From positions 1 to 31,397 of the forward strand of contig SFFV01000027.1 in NCBI GenBank assembly GCA_004557735.1: a stretch of 31,397 nt of DNA, read 5' to 3'. Below the pieces are notes generated by a model that was not told where the DNA came from, did no database searches, and worked only from the letters and a program-made list of their open reading frames with translations. This DNA is from Clostridiales bacterium. GTDB taxonomy: Bacteria; Bacillota; Clostridia; Oscillospirales; Oscillospiraceae. Positions 6,482-13,510 of the stretch are shown one piece after another (the first letter of the stretch is position 1; every line of letters starts with the position of its first letter). The translations under genes were made by a program, and so were the position numbers.

Positions 6482-7945
6482 ATGGGATTTGATTTAGCAT
6501 CGGTGCTCAAGAATGTGCCCGAATCGGGCACAAATGACGGCCGTGAGCGCATCGAGTACATAGGGCTCGACAAGCTGCACGACGACCCGAACAACTTCTA
6601 CTCCCTCGACGGCATCAAGGAGCTCGCCGAGAACATCGAGTTTGCAGGGCTACAGCAGCCCGTCCGCGTCCGCCGCGATGCGGAGCACAGCGGCGAGTAC
6701 ATCATCGTCAGCGGCCACCGCCGCACGGCGGCGATGCGCAAGATCGTCGAGGACGGCAACAAGGCCTTTGAGACGGTGCCCTGCATCGTCGAGGCTGACG
6801 GCGGCAGCGAGGCACTGCGCGAGCTGCGCCTGATCTACGCCAACTCCGACACTCGCCGGATGTCCTCCGCGGATATCTCGAAGCAGGCCGAGCGCGTCGA
6901 GGCACTGCTCTACCAGCTCAAGGAGGAGGGCGTCGAGTTCCCCGGCAGGATGCGCGACCACGTCGCCGAGGCCTGCAAGGTGAGCAAGTCGAAGCTGTCC
7001 CGCCTGAAGGTCATACGCGACAAGCTCGCGCCGGATATCTACGCCGGGTACTATGAAAAGGGCAAGCTCCCGGAGGACACGGCCTATGAGCTCGCCAAGC
7101 TGCCGGTCGACACCCAGCGTGTCATCGTTGACCGCGCGACGCGGAAAGACAGAGACGACATCAGGTACCTTTATTCGAGCAGGGTCAAAGATCAGGGCGC
7201 GGATATCCAGCGTTTCAGCAAAATGGCCTGCCGCTGCGAGCAGGGCGGAACCTGCGCCAATGTTCTGAATATGGTGGATAAGCTCTACTCCAACGGATGG
7301 CGAGGCTATACGCACTGCGGCTCCGGCTGCTGCTACGACTGCGACGAGCTTGCGACCTGCTCAAAGTGCTGCTCCCGCATGGCGGAAGTCAAGGCGCAGA
7401 AAAAGGCTGAGAACAAAGAGGCCAAGGCCGCGAAAGCTGCGGCGCAGGCCGAACGCGACAGGCCGGCAGTCGACGCGCTGCGGCTGATGTGGAGCCGCAT
7501 GGGAGAGGCCTGCAAGAGGGCGGGCGTCGATTACAACGAGGTCTGCGACGAGGCCGATATCTACGCCGCCCTGCCTCCCAAGGACGCGGCAAAACTGCTC
7601 GATGGAGACGGTAAACTCACGGCAGATACGCGGACTCCGTTCGGCTACGTCGTCGGCCGTGACACCATAGCGCGCCTCGTCAAGCTGGCCGATCTTCTCG
7701 GCTGCTCGCTGGATTATCTCTTCGGCCGCGATGTGCCCGAATCGGGCACCGGCACGGCGGAGCCGAAGTGGCAGACCGGGGAGCCGCCGGAGGACGGGGA
7801 GTATTTAGTCAGATACCGCGCAGCAGACGACGCTGAAACAGAATGCCCGGATCTTTCAGACGTCCGGACATTCTGCGGCGGAGTCTGGAGTCTATTCCCC
7901 GACGCTGTAGTCACTGCATGGTACCGCGTGCCGCGGAAACGGTGA
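6482..7945 (+). CDS. parB: ParB-like partition protein with extra C-terminal domains
   Basis: A 487-residue protein, much longer than ordinary ParB (~280). Residues 25-105 are the ParB/Srx N-terminal domain with SGHRR (77-81), the CTP-binding motif region. Residues 155-205 include the helix-turn-helix (VAEACKVSKSKLSRL). A ten-cysteine segment (C250-C297) may bind zinc. Next come a basic Ala/Lys helix (300-325) and an XRE-like half domain (VGRDTIARLVKLADLLGCSL, 391-410). The end (428-487) resembles DUF551-type domains (GEPPEDGEYLVRY, VVTAWYRVP). Two copies of the 17-bp palindrome lie in the gene, both encoding VPESGT. Start ATG 6482 follows GAGGAGGTGCGGTC. Confidence 0.88.
   Translation: MGFDLASVLKNVPESGTNDGRERIEYIGLDKLHDDPNNFYSLDGIKELAENIEFAGLQQPVRVRRDAEHSGEYIIVSGHRRTAAMRKIVEDGNKAFETVPCIVEADGGSEALRELRLIYANSDTRRMSSADISKQAERVEALLYQLKEEGVEFPGRMRDHVAEACKVSKSKLSRLKVIRDKLAPDIYAGYYEKGKLPEDTAYELAKLPVDTQRVIVDRATRKDRDDIRYLYSSRVKDQGADIQRFSKMACRCEQGGTCANVLNMVDKLYSNGWRGYTHCGSGCCYDCDELATCSKCCSRMAEVKAQKKAENKEAKAAKAAAQAERDRPAVDALRLMWSRMGEACKRAGVDYNEVCDEADIYAALPPKDAAKLLDGDGKLTADTRTPFGYVVGRDTIARLVKLADLLGCSLDYLFGRDVPESGTGTAEPKWQTGEPPEDGEYLVRYRAADDAETECPDLSDVRTFCGGVWSLFPDAVVTAWYRVPRKR
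6515..6531. repeat. 17-bp palindrome, copy 1 (parS-like)
   Basis: Exact GTGCCCGAATCGGGCAC, within codons 12-17 of parB, 33 bases after its start. A site this close to the parB start could also serve autoregulation. The centromere role is inferred from the neighbouring parAB genes. Confidence 0.75.
7733..7749. repeat. 17-bp palindrome, copy 2 (parS-like)
   Basis: Exact GTGCCCGAATCGGGCAC, near the 3' end of parB, in the same reading frame as copy 1 (VPESGT, residues 418-423), immediately after the XRE-like segment. Confidence 0.75.
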
Positions 7946-7954
7946 AGGGAGGAA

Positions 7955-8176
7955 ATGATGGCAAACTGTCCTAACTGCGGCGCACCGCTGCCGTTGTCGA
8001 GTTCAGCTCGATGCGAATACTGCGGATCCTCGGTGCTGCCGGACGCTTCGGTTTCGGCTGATGCTGTAAGGATCCAGCTCCTTGCTATAGAAGTCGCCCG
8101 CATGAGGTCTGCCGACGCACAGGCTAAACTTCTCCAAGATATCTTGAGTCGCCCAAGGAGGAATACCTTTGAGTAA
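7955..8176 (+). CDS. Zinc-ribbon protein
   Basis: A 73-residue protein; ATG 7955 is followed at once by a second ATG at 7958, and GGGAGG lies just upstream, so 7958 may be the true start. Residues 3-24 carry the double CxxC zinc ribbon (NCPNCGAPLPL and CEYCGSSV). The remainder is a helical, Ala/Arg-rich tail. Single zinc ribbons of this form usually mediate nucleic acid or protein contacts. It lies between parB and an unknown gene, overlapping the latter by 8 bases. Confidence 0.7.
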   Translation: MMANCPNCGAPLPLSSSARCEYCGSSVLPDASVSADAVRIQLLAIEVARMRSADAQAKLLQDILSRPRRNTFE

Positions 8177-8510
8177 AAGCGGATTACTCGCCCGGCAGAA
8201 GGCCGAACGCGAGCTATGGACGATCAAAGTGATCGCCTACACCGAGCAGCAGACTCTTGATGCGGTGTGCCTCGCACTCGCCGAGGGGTTTGGGTTCGGC
8301 GAAGAGCGGTTAAAGCGTTTCCACGACGCTTTCAACGCCAAGTACGCGGAGATCCGCGAGCTGGAAAAGGGCGACACCAAGGATAACGAGTATGCCATCG
8401 CCAAGCAGGAGGCCGCGCTCAAGGCGGCCTGCGGTAAGTATTACTCGCCTCGCGAAGTGCGGTATGATATCAAGATCATCACGCGAGACGGTAAGCAGCA
8501 CAAACTGTAA
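8169..8510 (+). CDS. Hypothetical protein (TTG start)
   Basis: A 113-residue soluble protein starting at TTG 8169, 7 bases after AAGGAGG, inside the end of the zinc-ribbon gene. It is helical and charged (LALAEGFGFGEERLKRFHDA, IRELEKGDTKDNEYAIAKQE) and ends in a beta-like VRYDIKIITRDGKQHKL. Similar small proteins occur in replication regions of Clostridia prophages without known function. I do not recognise a domain. The 59 bases that follow, up to the methyltransferase, hold only its ribosome site. Confidence 0.65.
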   Translation: MSKSGLLARQKAERELWTIKVIAYTEQQTLDAVCLALAEGFGFGEERLKRFHDAFNAKYAEIRELEKGDTKDNEYAIAKQEAALKAACGKYYSPREVRYDIKIITRDGKQHKL

Positions 8511-8569
8511 ATAACAATTTCCCGCCGGGTGAGCCAGACTCCACGGGCTATGATTTCAGGAGGTAAAAC

Positions 8570-9325
8570 ATGCCCGAGAGCATAGCCCTTAATTGTGACT
8601 GCATGGAGTATATGCGGTCACTGCCCGACAAAGCGTTTGACCTTGCCGTGGTTGACCCGCCGTATGGTGGCGGATGTTCACAGTCTGTTAAAGCAGAGAG
8701 AGAGAGAGCCGGGCTCCACGGCGGATCTGCTGACTACGAAAGCAAACCCCGGTCGCGGTTCGGCGGCATCTTCGACCGCTACTATATCGGCAGCCCGGAC
8801 AGGTGGGACATGGGCGGCGAAGTACCGCCAACGAACACTGGGGCTGATATCCGTCATTGGGATATCGCCCCGCCGCCGGAATACTTCAATGAGCTTGCCC
8901 GCGTAAGCAAGAATCAGATAATCTGGGGTGGGAATTATTTCGATCTCCCGCCGACACGCTGCTTTCTGGTATGGCGCAAACTGAATATCCCGCTTGAGGG
9001 GTTCAGCATGGCTCCTGTGGAGTATGCGTGGACGTCTTTCAATCTCAACGCCGCAATGTGCGAGTTCTTCTCCTCCGGCGGCAGCGGCCGCGGGGAGCGG
9101 TTCCATCCGACCCAAAAGCCCGTAGATCTGTATACATGGATCTTCAAGCACTACGCCAAGCCCGGCGACCGAATCCTCGACACGCACCTCGGCTCTGGCA
9201 GTAGCCGCATCGCGGCGTACAGTCTCGGCTTTGACTTCGTCGGCTGCGAAATCGACAAAACATATTTTGAGCTTGAAGAGAAGCGTTTCGAGACATTCTC
9301 CTCACAGCAAAGCTTATTTTACTAA
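8570..9325 (+). CDS. DNA methyltransferase, beta-class (N6-adenine or N4-cytosine)
   Basis: A 251-residue protein starting at ATG 8570 behind AGGAGGTAAAAC. The catalytic motif IV DPPYG lies at 29-33 and the target region in the middle. The S-adenosylmethionine motif comes late as DTHLGSGSS (204-212), after HPTQKPVDLY (179-188). Catalytic motif before SAM motif is the beta-class order. The SAM loop is LGSGSS rather than the usual FGSGTT. DPPY points to adenine N6 methylation, though N4-cytosine cannot be excluded. There is no partner endonuclease, so it is an orphan that probably protects phage DNA or adjusts host regulation. Confidence 0.88.
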   Translation: MPESIALNCDCMEYMRSLPDKAFDLAVVDPPYGGGCSQSVKAERERAGLHGGSADYESKPRSRFGGIFDRYYIGSPDRWDMGGEVPPTNTGADIRHWDIAPPPEYFNELARVSKNQIIWGGNYFDLPPTRCFLVWRKLNIPLEGFSMAPVEYAWTSFNLNAAMCEFFSSGGSGRGERFHPTQKPVDLYTWIFKHYAKPGDRILDTHLGSGSSRIAAYSLGFDFVGCEIDKTYFELEEKRFETFSSQQSLFY

Positions 9326-9377
9326 TTAAACATCGCGGTCTATGGCCATGAGGCAAAGGACGTCAGGAGCATCATTC

Positions 9378-10100
9378 ATGGCTTATCGCAAGAAGATCAT
9401 ATCGGCCGGGCCGCTGGTCAAGGAGATCATATACCCGTATCGCTCAGGCGGCAGCAGCTCAAACGGCCGGCGGCGCACCGGGACAAGCTCGGAAGCGCAG
9501 CGCCGGATGAACGCTATCTATTCGTGGCAGAAGCTTGAGCTGCTGCTCGCGGCAAACCTCGTCAAGGGCGACGTCGTCGGGTGCCTGACCTTCGACGACT
9601 ATCACCTCCCGGAGACCCGCGAGCAGGTCCGGAATAAATTCAAGTGGTTTCTCGACAAACTCCGGGCAGCGCGTGAAGAACGAGGGCAGAACCTCGTCAT
9701 GTTCTGGTCGATCGAGCATCTGCACGGCGAAGGGCGCTGGCACATTCACATAGCCTGCAACGCGACTGGCAGCGACTACGAGGAGATGCTCCGGCTATGG
9801 GGGCAAGGCGAGTGTGAGTTCAACGCGCTGCGCGTCGACAAGAAAAAGAACTATGAGACCCTGGCCCGGTACATGGCTAAGGAGGAACGGGACAAGGTCG
9901 GGCAGCGCTCTTGGAGCTACACCCGCAACGTCAAGAAGCCGGAAGTCGAGAGCTTCTCCGTGCGGGAGTTCACGCCGCTGCGCGTGCCGAAGGACACGAC
10001 AGTGTTCGAGGACGTCCGCAGCCGCGGCGAGTGGCAGTACATCAAATATGCTTATAACAACGCGCTTAAGGTTCGGCGGCACCGCAGACGCCGGTCGTAG
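9378..10100 (+). CDS. HUH-type Rep-like replication protein
   Basis: A 240-residue basic protein. I chose ATG 9378, 9 bases after AGGAG; upstream ATGs at 9342 and 9348 lack a good ribosome site. Residues 67-80 (VGCLTFDDYHLPE) fit motif 1 of rolling-circle initiators. WHIHIA (121-126) is the metal-binding HUH motif, preceded by an acidic EHLHGEG. NYETLARYMAKE (158-169) supplies candidate catalytic tyrosines (Y159, Y165), and RSWSYTRN follows. The C-terminus is Arg-rich. These proteins nick one strand to start replication. Its presence beside an initiator/DnaB pair is notable. A relaxase-like or degraded Rep function is the alternative. Confidence 0.72.
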   Translation: MAYRKKIISAGPLVKEIIYPYRSGGSSSNGRRRTGTSSEAQRRMNAIYSWQKLELLLAANLVKGDVVGCLTFDDYHLPETREQVRNKFKWFLDKLRAAREERGQNLVMFWSIEHLHGEGRWHIHIACNATGSDYEEMLRLWGQGECEFNALRVDKKKNYETLARYMAKEERDKVGQRSWSYTRNVKKPEVESFSVREFTPLRVPKDTTVFEDVRSRGEWQYIKYAYNNALKVRRHRRRRS

Positions 10101-10103
10101 ATT

Positions 10104-10120
10104 GAGCCCGATTCGGGCAC
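10104..10120. repeat. 17-bp palindrome, copy 3 (one mismatch)
   Basis: GAGCCCGATTCGGGCAC differs at one arm base from the reverse complement of the other copies. It lies 4 bases after the Rep-like gene. A T-rich stretch (TTTTTTATAAATTTTTT, 10130-10146) follows, but the spacing (9 bases) is poor for a terminator. Confidence 0.65.
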
Positions 10121-10193
10121 CGGGAAATCTTTTTTATAAATTTTTTCTGGCTTGAAAACTATGTTATTAAAAGGAAAGGAGCTCTGAAAAGTA

Positions 10194-10394
10194 TTGCAAT
10201 CCCAAGGTTTTTCTGGTAAACTAACAGTGAAAGACGGGTTCCTCCAGTGCCCGACCTGCCGCGGCAATAAAAAGCTGCTCAAGATCGAGCCGGACACGAC
10301 GGCGACCAACCTGATCGTCTTTTGCCGCTTCTGTAAAACCGAACATCGGATCGACATCAGTCGGGGCCAGTGCTTTGAGAGCCGGGGCCAGTGA
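10194..10394 (+). CDS. Com/KTR-type zinc-binding protein
   Basis: A 66-residue protein. TTG 10194 is the only plausible start: the frame is closed by TGA at 10185 and GGAG lies about 12 bases upstream. The pattern CPTCRGNKKLLKIEPDT...FCRFCKTEHRIDI...GQCFESRGQ fits the short Cys-rich (two CxxC) family seen as phage Com proteins and the KTR-type proteins near tetracycline transposons. Com activates translation of the Mu mom gene; here the target is unknown. The end of the gene forms the left arm of a strong terminator, so transcription likely ends here. Confidence 0.7.
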   Translation: MQSQGFSGKLTVKDGFLQCPTCRGNKKLLKIEPDTTATNLIVFCRFCKTEHRIDISRGQCFESRGQ

Positions 10395-10434
10395 TAGACA
10401 CATGAGTGTGTTTGTCGCTGGCCCCGGCTCTTTT
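10378..10434 (+). terminator. Strong intrinsic terminator after the Com/KTR gene
   Basis: AGAGCCGGGGCCAG (10378-10391) pairs perfectly with CTGGCCCCGGCTCT (10418-10431), a 14-bp stem. An inner ACAC/GTGT helix sits in the loop, and a TTTT run follows (10431-10434). The left arm lies in the last codons of the preceding gene. It separates early/middle genes from the packaging operon. Confidence 0.85.
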
Positions 10435-10462
10435 GTTTACTCGGCGACGGAGGTGATAGCCC

Positions 10463-10837
10463 GTGGCGAGTAAACCGCTGAGACCGTGTAATCATCCGGG
10501 ATGCGGTGTGCTGACGCGCGAGGGCTGGTGCGACAAGCACAAGCCCCGGCAGCAGCGCAAGGCGAGCGCAGTCTATCACGGGTGGTACATGCTGCCGATC
10601 TGGACAGACAGGCTCCGCCCTGCGCAGCTCCTGCGCGAGCCGTTCTGCCGTGAGTGCGCTCGGCTATATCCGCCAGGCGATCCGCGGCACCGCACACCGG
10701 CGATGGTCGTTGACCACATCGTCCCGCACTGCGGCGACTGGGATATGTTCACTGACGAGGGCAACTTACAGAGCCTTTGCAAGCGTCATCACGACATAAA
10801 AACCGCGAAAGAACAGCGCGAAAAGCGACGCGTTTGA
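10463..10837 (+). CDS. HNH endonuclease (terminase-associated)
   Basis: A 124-residue protein starting at GTG 10463 behind GGAGGTGAT. The HNH core reads AMVVDHIVPHCGDW (DH of motif 1, residues 79-92), then NLQSLCKRHHDIKT with the second and third metal-binding residues. Extra cysteines (C9, C14, C23, C54, C57) form a zinc knuckle typical of these phage enzymes. HNH genes directly before terminase small subunit are common in cos-type HK97-like phages, where they aid cleavage of the cos site by terminase. That role is inferred from position. Confidence 0.88.
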   Translation: MASKPLRPCNHPGCGVLTREGWCDKHKPRQQRKASAVYHGWYMLPIWTDRLRPAQLLREPFCRECARLYPPGDPRHRTPAMVVDHIVPHCGDWDMFTDEGNLQSLCKRHHDIKTAKEQREKRRV

Positions 10838-11023
10838 TGCGAAGTCGGACGCTGAGCCTACGTCCGCGCCCAGGCGTCGCAGCCGTGCGGACGCGAGCGC
10901 ATCGCCCGCGCGATTCAAACACGCCCCCCACCCCGAAAAAGTTTTCGAGGGTGGTGCTCCTGACCGCCGGCCCCCTCGGATGTGCGAAAAAGTCCCCGAA
11001 CAAAATTTGAGGAGGTGAGCCTC
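10838..11023. other. Non-coding packaging region, candidate cos site
   Basis: A 186-base gap between HNH and TerS genes. It holds a near-palindrome, CCACCC-CGAAAA with TTTTCG-GGGTGG (10928-10954), followed by CGCCGGCCCCCTCGG (10965-10979). The position and GC-rich dyads suit a terminase binding and cohesive-end site. The exact cut cannot be read from sequence alone. Confidence 0.45.
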
Positions 11024-11533
11024 GTGCCGCCAAAAGCAAAGCGAATTGAAAACATGACGAAAAACATGACGCTTGCCGAGGAGCAGGCGCGCATCGTGGC
11101 CGAGGCCGCGACCATTCCCCAGCGAGAGACGCTGAACATCGAGCCTCCCCCGTACGTTGCGAAGGGCGACCGTGTCGCACTGCGTTACTGGACGCAGGTT
11201 CTCGACCGGCTTTCCTCCGCAAACGTAGATCTCCTGGATGACCTCGACAGTGAGGTGCTCGGGCTCTACTGCTCCATGCTTTCCCGCCGAGACCTTACCT
11301 GCAAGATGCGCAAGAAACTTGAACGTCAGGCGAGGTCGAAGGACGTTGATGCCAAAACCCTGCTCGGACTGACCGAGCAGATACAAGCGCTTGACAGCCA
11401 GCTCCGCAGTCAGGAACGGCTGATACTCCAGTATGCCGACCGGCTTGGACTGACCCCCGCGAGCCGCGCCGGGCTTGCCAAGAAGAAGGCCGCCGAGGCG
11501 GCTGACGATCCCGACGCGGATCTCTTCGGTTAA
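11024..11533 (+). CDS. terS: Terminase small subunit (P27 family)
   Basis: A 169-residue protein starting at GTG 11024 (GAGGTGAGCCTC upstream). It has the P27-type layout: a basic N-terminus (PPKAKRIENMTKN), a helical core with YWTQVLDRLSSANVDLLDDL, then SQERLILQYADRLGLTPASRAGLAKK near the end, typical of the family. It recognises the phage DNA end region and passes it to TerL, whose start codon overlaps its stop by one base (TAATG). An acidic tail (DDPDAD) ends the protein. Confidence 0.88.
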   Translation: MPPKAKRIENMTKNMTLAEEQARIVAEAATIPQRETLNIEPPPYVAKGDRVALRYWTQVLDRLSSANVDLLDDLDSEVLGLYCSMLSRRDLTCKMRKKLERQARSKDVDAKTLLGLTEQIQALDSQLRSQERLILQYADRLGLTPASRAGLAKKKAAEAADDPDADLFG

Positions 11534-13332
11534 TGCCAGCACGGAAGCAGAGCGGGCTGCACCATCCCGCAGCGGTCTACGCGAAGCAGGTGACACAAGG
11601 TAAACTCCGCGCCATGTGCTGCTTGGCAGAAATACAGGCGTGTGAGCGCTTCCTCCGTGACCTCAAGCGGCAGGACACCCCTGATTTCCCCTACATCTTC
11701 GACACGACCCGCGCCGACCGGATCATCCGCTGGTTCGGTCTGTGCCGCCAGGTACGCGGCGTTGAAAGCGGGCAGCCGATAGAGCTTCAGCCATGGCAGG
11801 TGTTTGACCTCAGCAACATATACGGCTGGGTCAGCGTTGACGACGGCGCGCGCCGGTTCTCCCGAACCTACAACAAACGCGCCCGCGGCAATTTCAAAAG
11901 CACTGAAAAGTCCGGACAATGCCTGTACCATATGTGCGCTGACGCTATGTATCCGCCATATCACCCGGAGCTCGCTCGCTTCGAAATGATGCCCGAGGTG
12001 GAGTGCGCGGCGGTCGACCGTACACAGGCGAAGCGCGTCTTTGACGACGCGAAGGCAATAGCCAGGGCGTCCCCCTCCATCGCCAAGCGGCTGAACATCC
12101 CGAAGGCGAACCCTGTGACGCATAAGACACGCGGCGGCAGGATGCGCGCGCTGTCCAAGGACACCAAGAACAAGGACTCCGGCGCGCCGACGTACATCGT
12201 CGTCGATGAATACCACGCGCACCCCACGTCTGACATCTACGACGTCGGCCTTAACTCGTTCGGCAAACGCCCTCAGGCGCTGCTGGACGTCATAACCACG
12301 GCTGGCGACGACGCCCAGAGTAAGCCGTGCTACCGCGAGGAAGAATACGCACGACTCGTGGTAAGCGGCGAGGTCGTCGATGAGACGTACTTCGTTATGA
12401 TCCGCGAGCTGCCGGAGGGCGCAGACCCCCACGACAAAAGTCTCTGGAGCATGCCTAACCCCTGCCTGCGCTACCCCAATGAATACAGCAAATACCTCCT
12501 GAAGGAGATTGAAAGCGAATATAACGCGGCGTACGGATCGAAAGACCCGGACAAAATACGGCAGTTCCTGACGCGCCGTATGTGCCGCTGGCAGACCGGC
12601 AGCGTTAACCGCTATCTGAACGAAGAACAGATGCAGCTCGCCCGTGCGGCGCAGGTCTCCGCCGAGGAGTTCGCGGCACTGACGGACGGACGCGAGGGCT
12701 ACGGCGGGTTTGACCTTGGCAAGCGCATCGACCTCACCGGAGCTGCTGCGGTGTTTCTCCTGGACGATGGCCGCATCGCCATTAAAGGCGAAGGCTTCAT
12801 GCCCGAGAATCAGGCAGCTCGCCACATGAGAAGCGACCGCGTGCCTTATGAGGCCTGGGCAAAGGCCGGACACTGCACCCTCACTCCCGGCGACGTAACA
12901 GACAACAGCTATGTTGAAAACTGGTTCAGCGAGAACGAACGCGAGCACGGCTGGAAAATACAGCACATCGGTTATGACGGCCACAATGCGACCGACCTTG
13001 CGATCAAGATGTGCACGGACCGAAACAACGAGGATTTTACTGTCGAAATCAGGCAGACCTGCTCCGGTCAAAACCTCGCGGTAAAAGAATTTCGGACGAT
13101 GCTGCTGCAAGGCCGAATCGTGATCGAAGAAAACCCGCTGTTTATGTGGTGTTTGGCAAACGCGAACGAAATACGCGATAACTACGGCGATATCAAGCTG
13201 TCGAAACGCCATAAGGACGATACCGAGCGCATTGACCCCGTGGCGGCAACAATGAACTCACTGGGGCTTGCACTGATTCGGCGTGACAGCCCGACTCTCG
13301 CCGACCGAATAGATGAAAATTGGACAATGTAA
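11533..13332 (+). CDS. terL: Terminase large subunit
   Basis: A 599-residue packaging motor and nuclease starting at ATG 11533. The ATPase has the P-loop RARGNFKST (residues 116-124) and Walker B TYIVVDEYH (220-228). The nuclease domain begins GFDLGKRIDLTG, with the first catalytic aspartate, and has later acidic residues near DGHNATDLAIK and DPVAAT. Length fits the HK97-like Terminase_1 family (about 550-600). It cuts concatemers and fills proheads through the portal. A 17-bp palindrome lies directly after the stop. Confidence 0.95.
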   Translation: MPARKQSGLHHPAAVYAKQVTQGKLRAMCCLAEIQACERFLRDLKRQDTPDFPYIFDTTRADRIIRWFGLCRQVRGVESGQPIELQPWQVFDLSNIYGWVSVDDGARRFSRTYNKRARGNFKSTEKSGQCLYHMCADAMYPPYHPELARFEMMPEVECAAVDRTQAKRVFDDAKAIARASPSIAKRLNIPKANPVTHKTRGGRMRALSKDTKNKDSGAPTYIVVDEYHAHPTSDIYDVGLNSFGKRPQALLDVITTAGDDAQSKPCYREEEYARLVVSGEVVDETYFVMIRELPEGADPHDKSLWSMPNPCLRYPNEYSKYLLKEIESEYNAAYGSKDPDKIRQFLTRRMCRWQTGSVNRYLNEEQMQLARAAQVSAEEFAALTDGREGYGGFDLGKRIDLTGAAAVFLLDDGRIAIKGEGFMPENQAARHMRSDRVPYEAWAKAGHCTLTPGDVTDNSYVENWFSENEREHGWKIQHIGYDGHNATDLAIKMCTDRNNEDFTVEIRQTCSGQNLAVKEFRTMLLQGRIVIEENPLFMWCLANANEIRDNYGDIKLSKRHKDDTERIDPVAATMNSLGLALIRRDSPTLADRIDENWTM

Positions 13333-13335
13333 AAT

Positions 13336-13352
13336 GTGCCCGAATCGGGCAC
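13336..13352. repeat. 17-bp palindrome, copy 4 (parS-like)
   Basis: Exact GTGCCCGAATCGGGCAC in the gap between TerL and the next gene, immediately before its AGGAGG ribosome site. The leading AT makes an ATG in frame with the next gene, as also occurs at the 28372 copy. Confidence 0.75.
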
Positions 13353-13363
13353 AGGAGGCAAAC

Positions 13364-13510
13364 ATGATAACCATACTTGTGATCCTCGGCGCCGCGGCAA
13401 TAACTGCCGGGGTCGCACTGCTGAGTATACCGGCAGCGTTTATCGTTGGCGGGCTTCTTCTCTTAGGCGCGGCCGCGCTGATATCAAAGGGAGGTGATGG
13501 CAACACATGA
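13364..13510 (+). CDS. Small hydrophobic protein between TerL and portal
   Basis: A 48-residue protein starting at ATG 13364 behind AGGAGGCAAAC. It is almost wholly hydrophobic: two membrane-like segments (residues 2-20 and 23-40) rich in Ala, Ile, Leu and Val, then a short polar end (SKGGDGNT). Its stop overlaps the portal start (ATGA). Small membrane peptides occur here in several Clostridia phages; function unknown. Confidence 0.65.
   Translation: MITILVILGAAAITAGVALLSIPAAFIVGGLLLLGAAALISKGGDGNT

Noticed and set aside
11530..13212. A 560-codon open frame on the minus strand
   Set aside because: It is the antisense of the terminase large subunit, which has clear motifs; no ribosome site, no family pattern.
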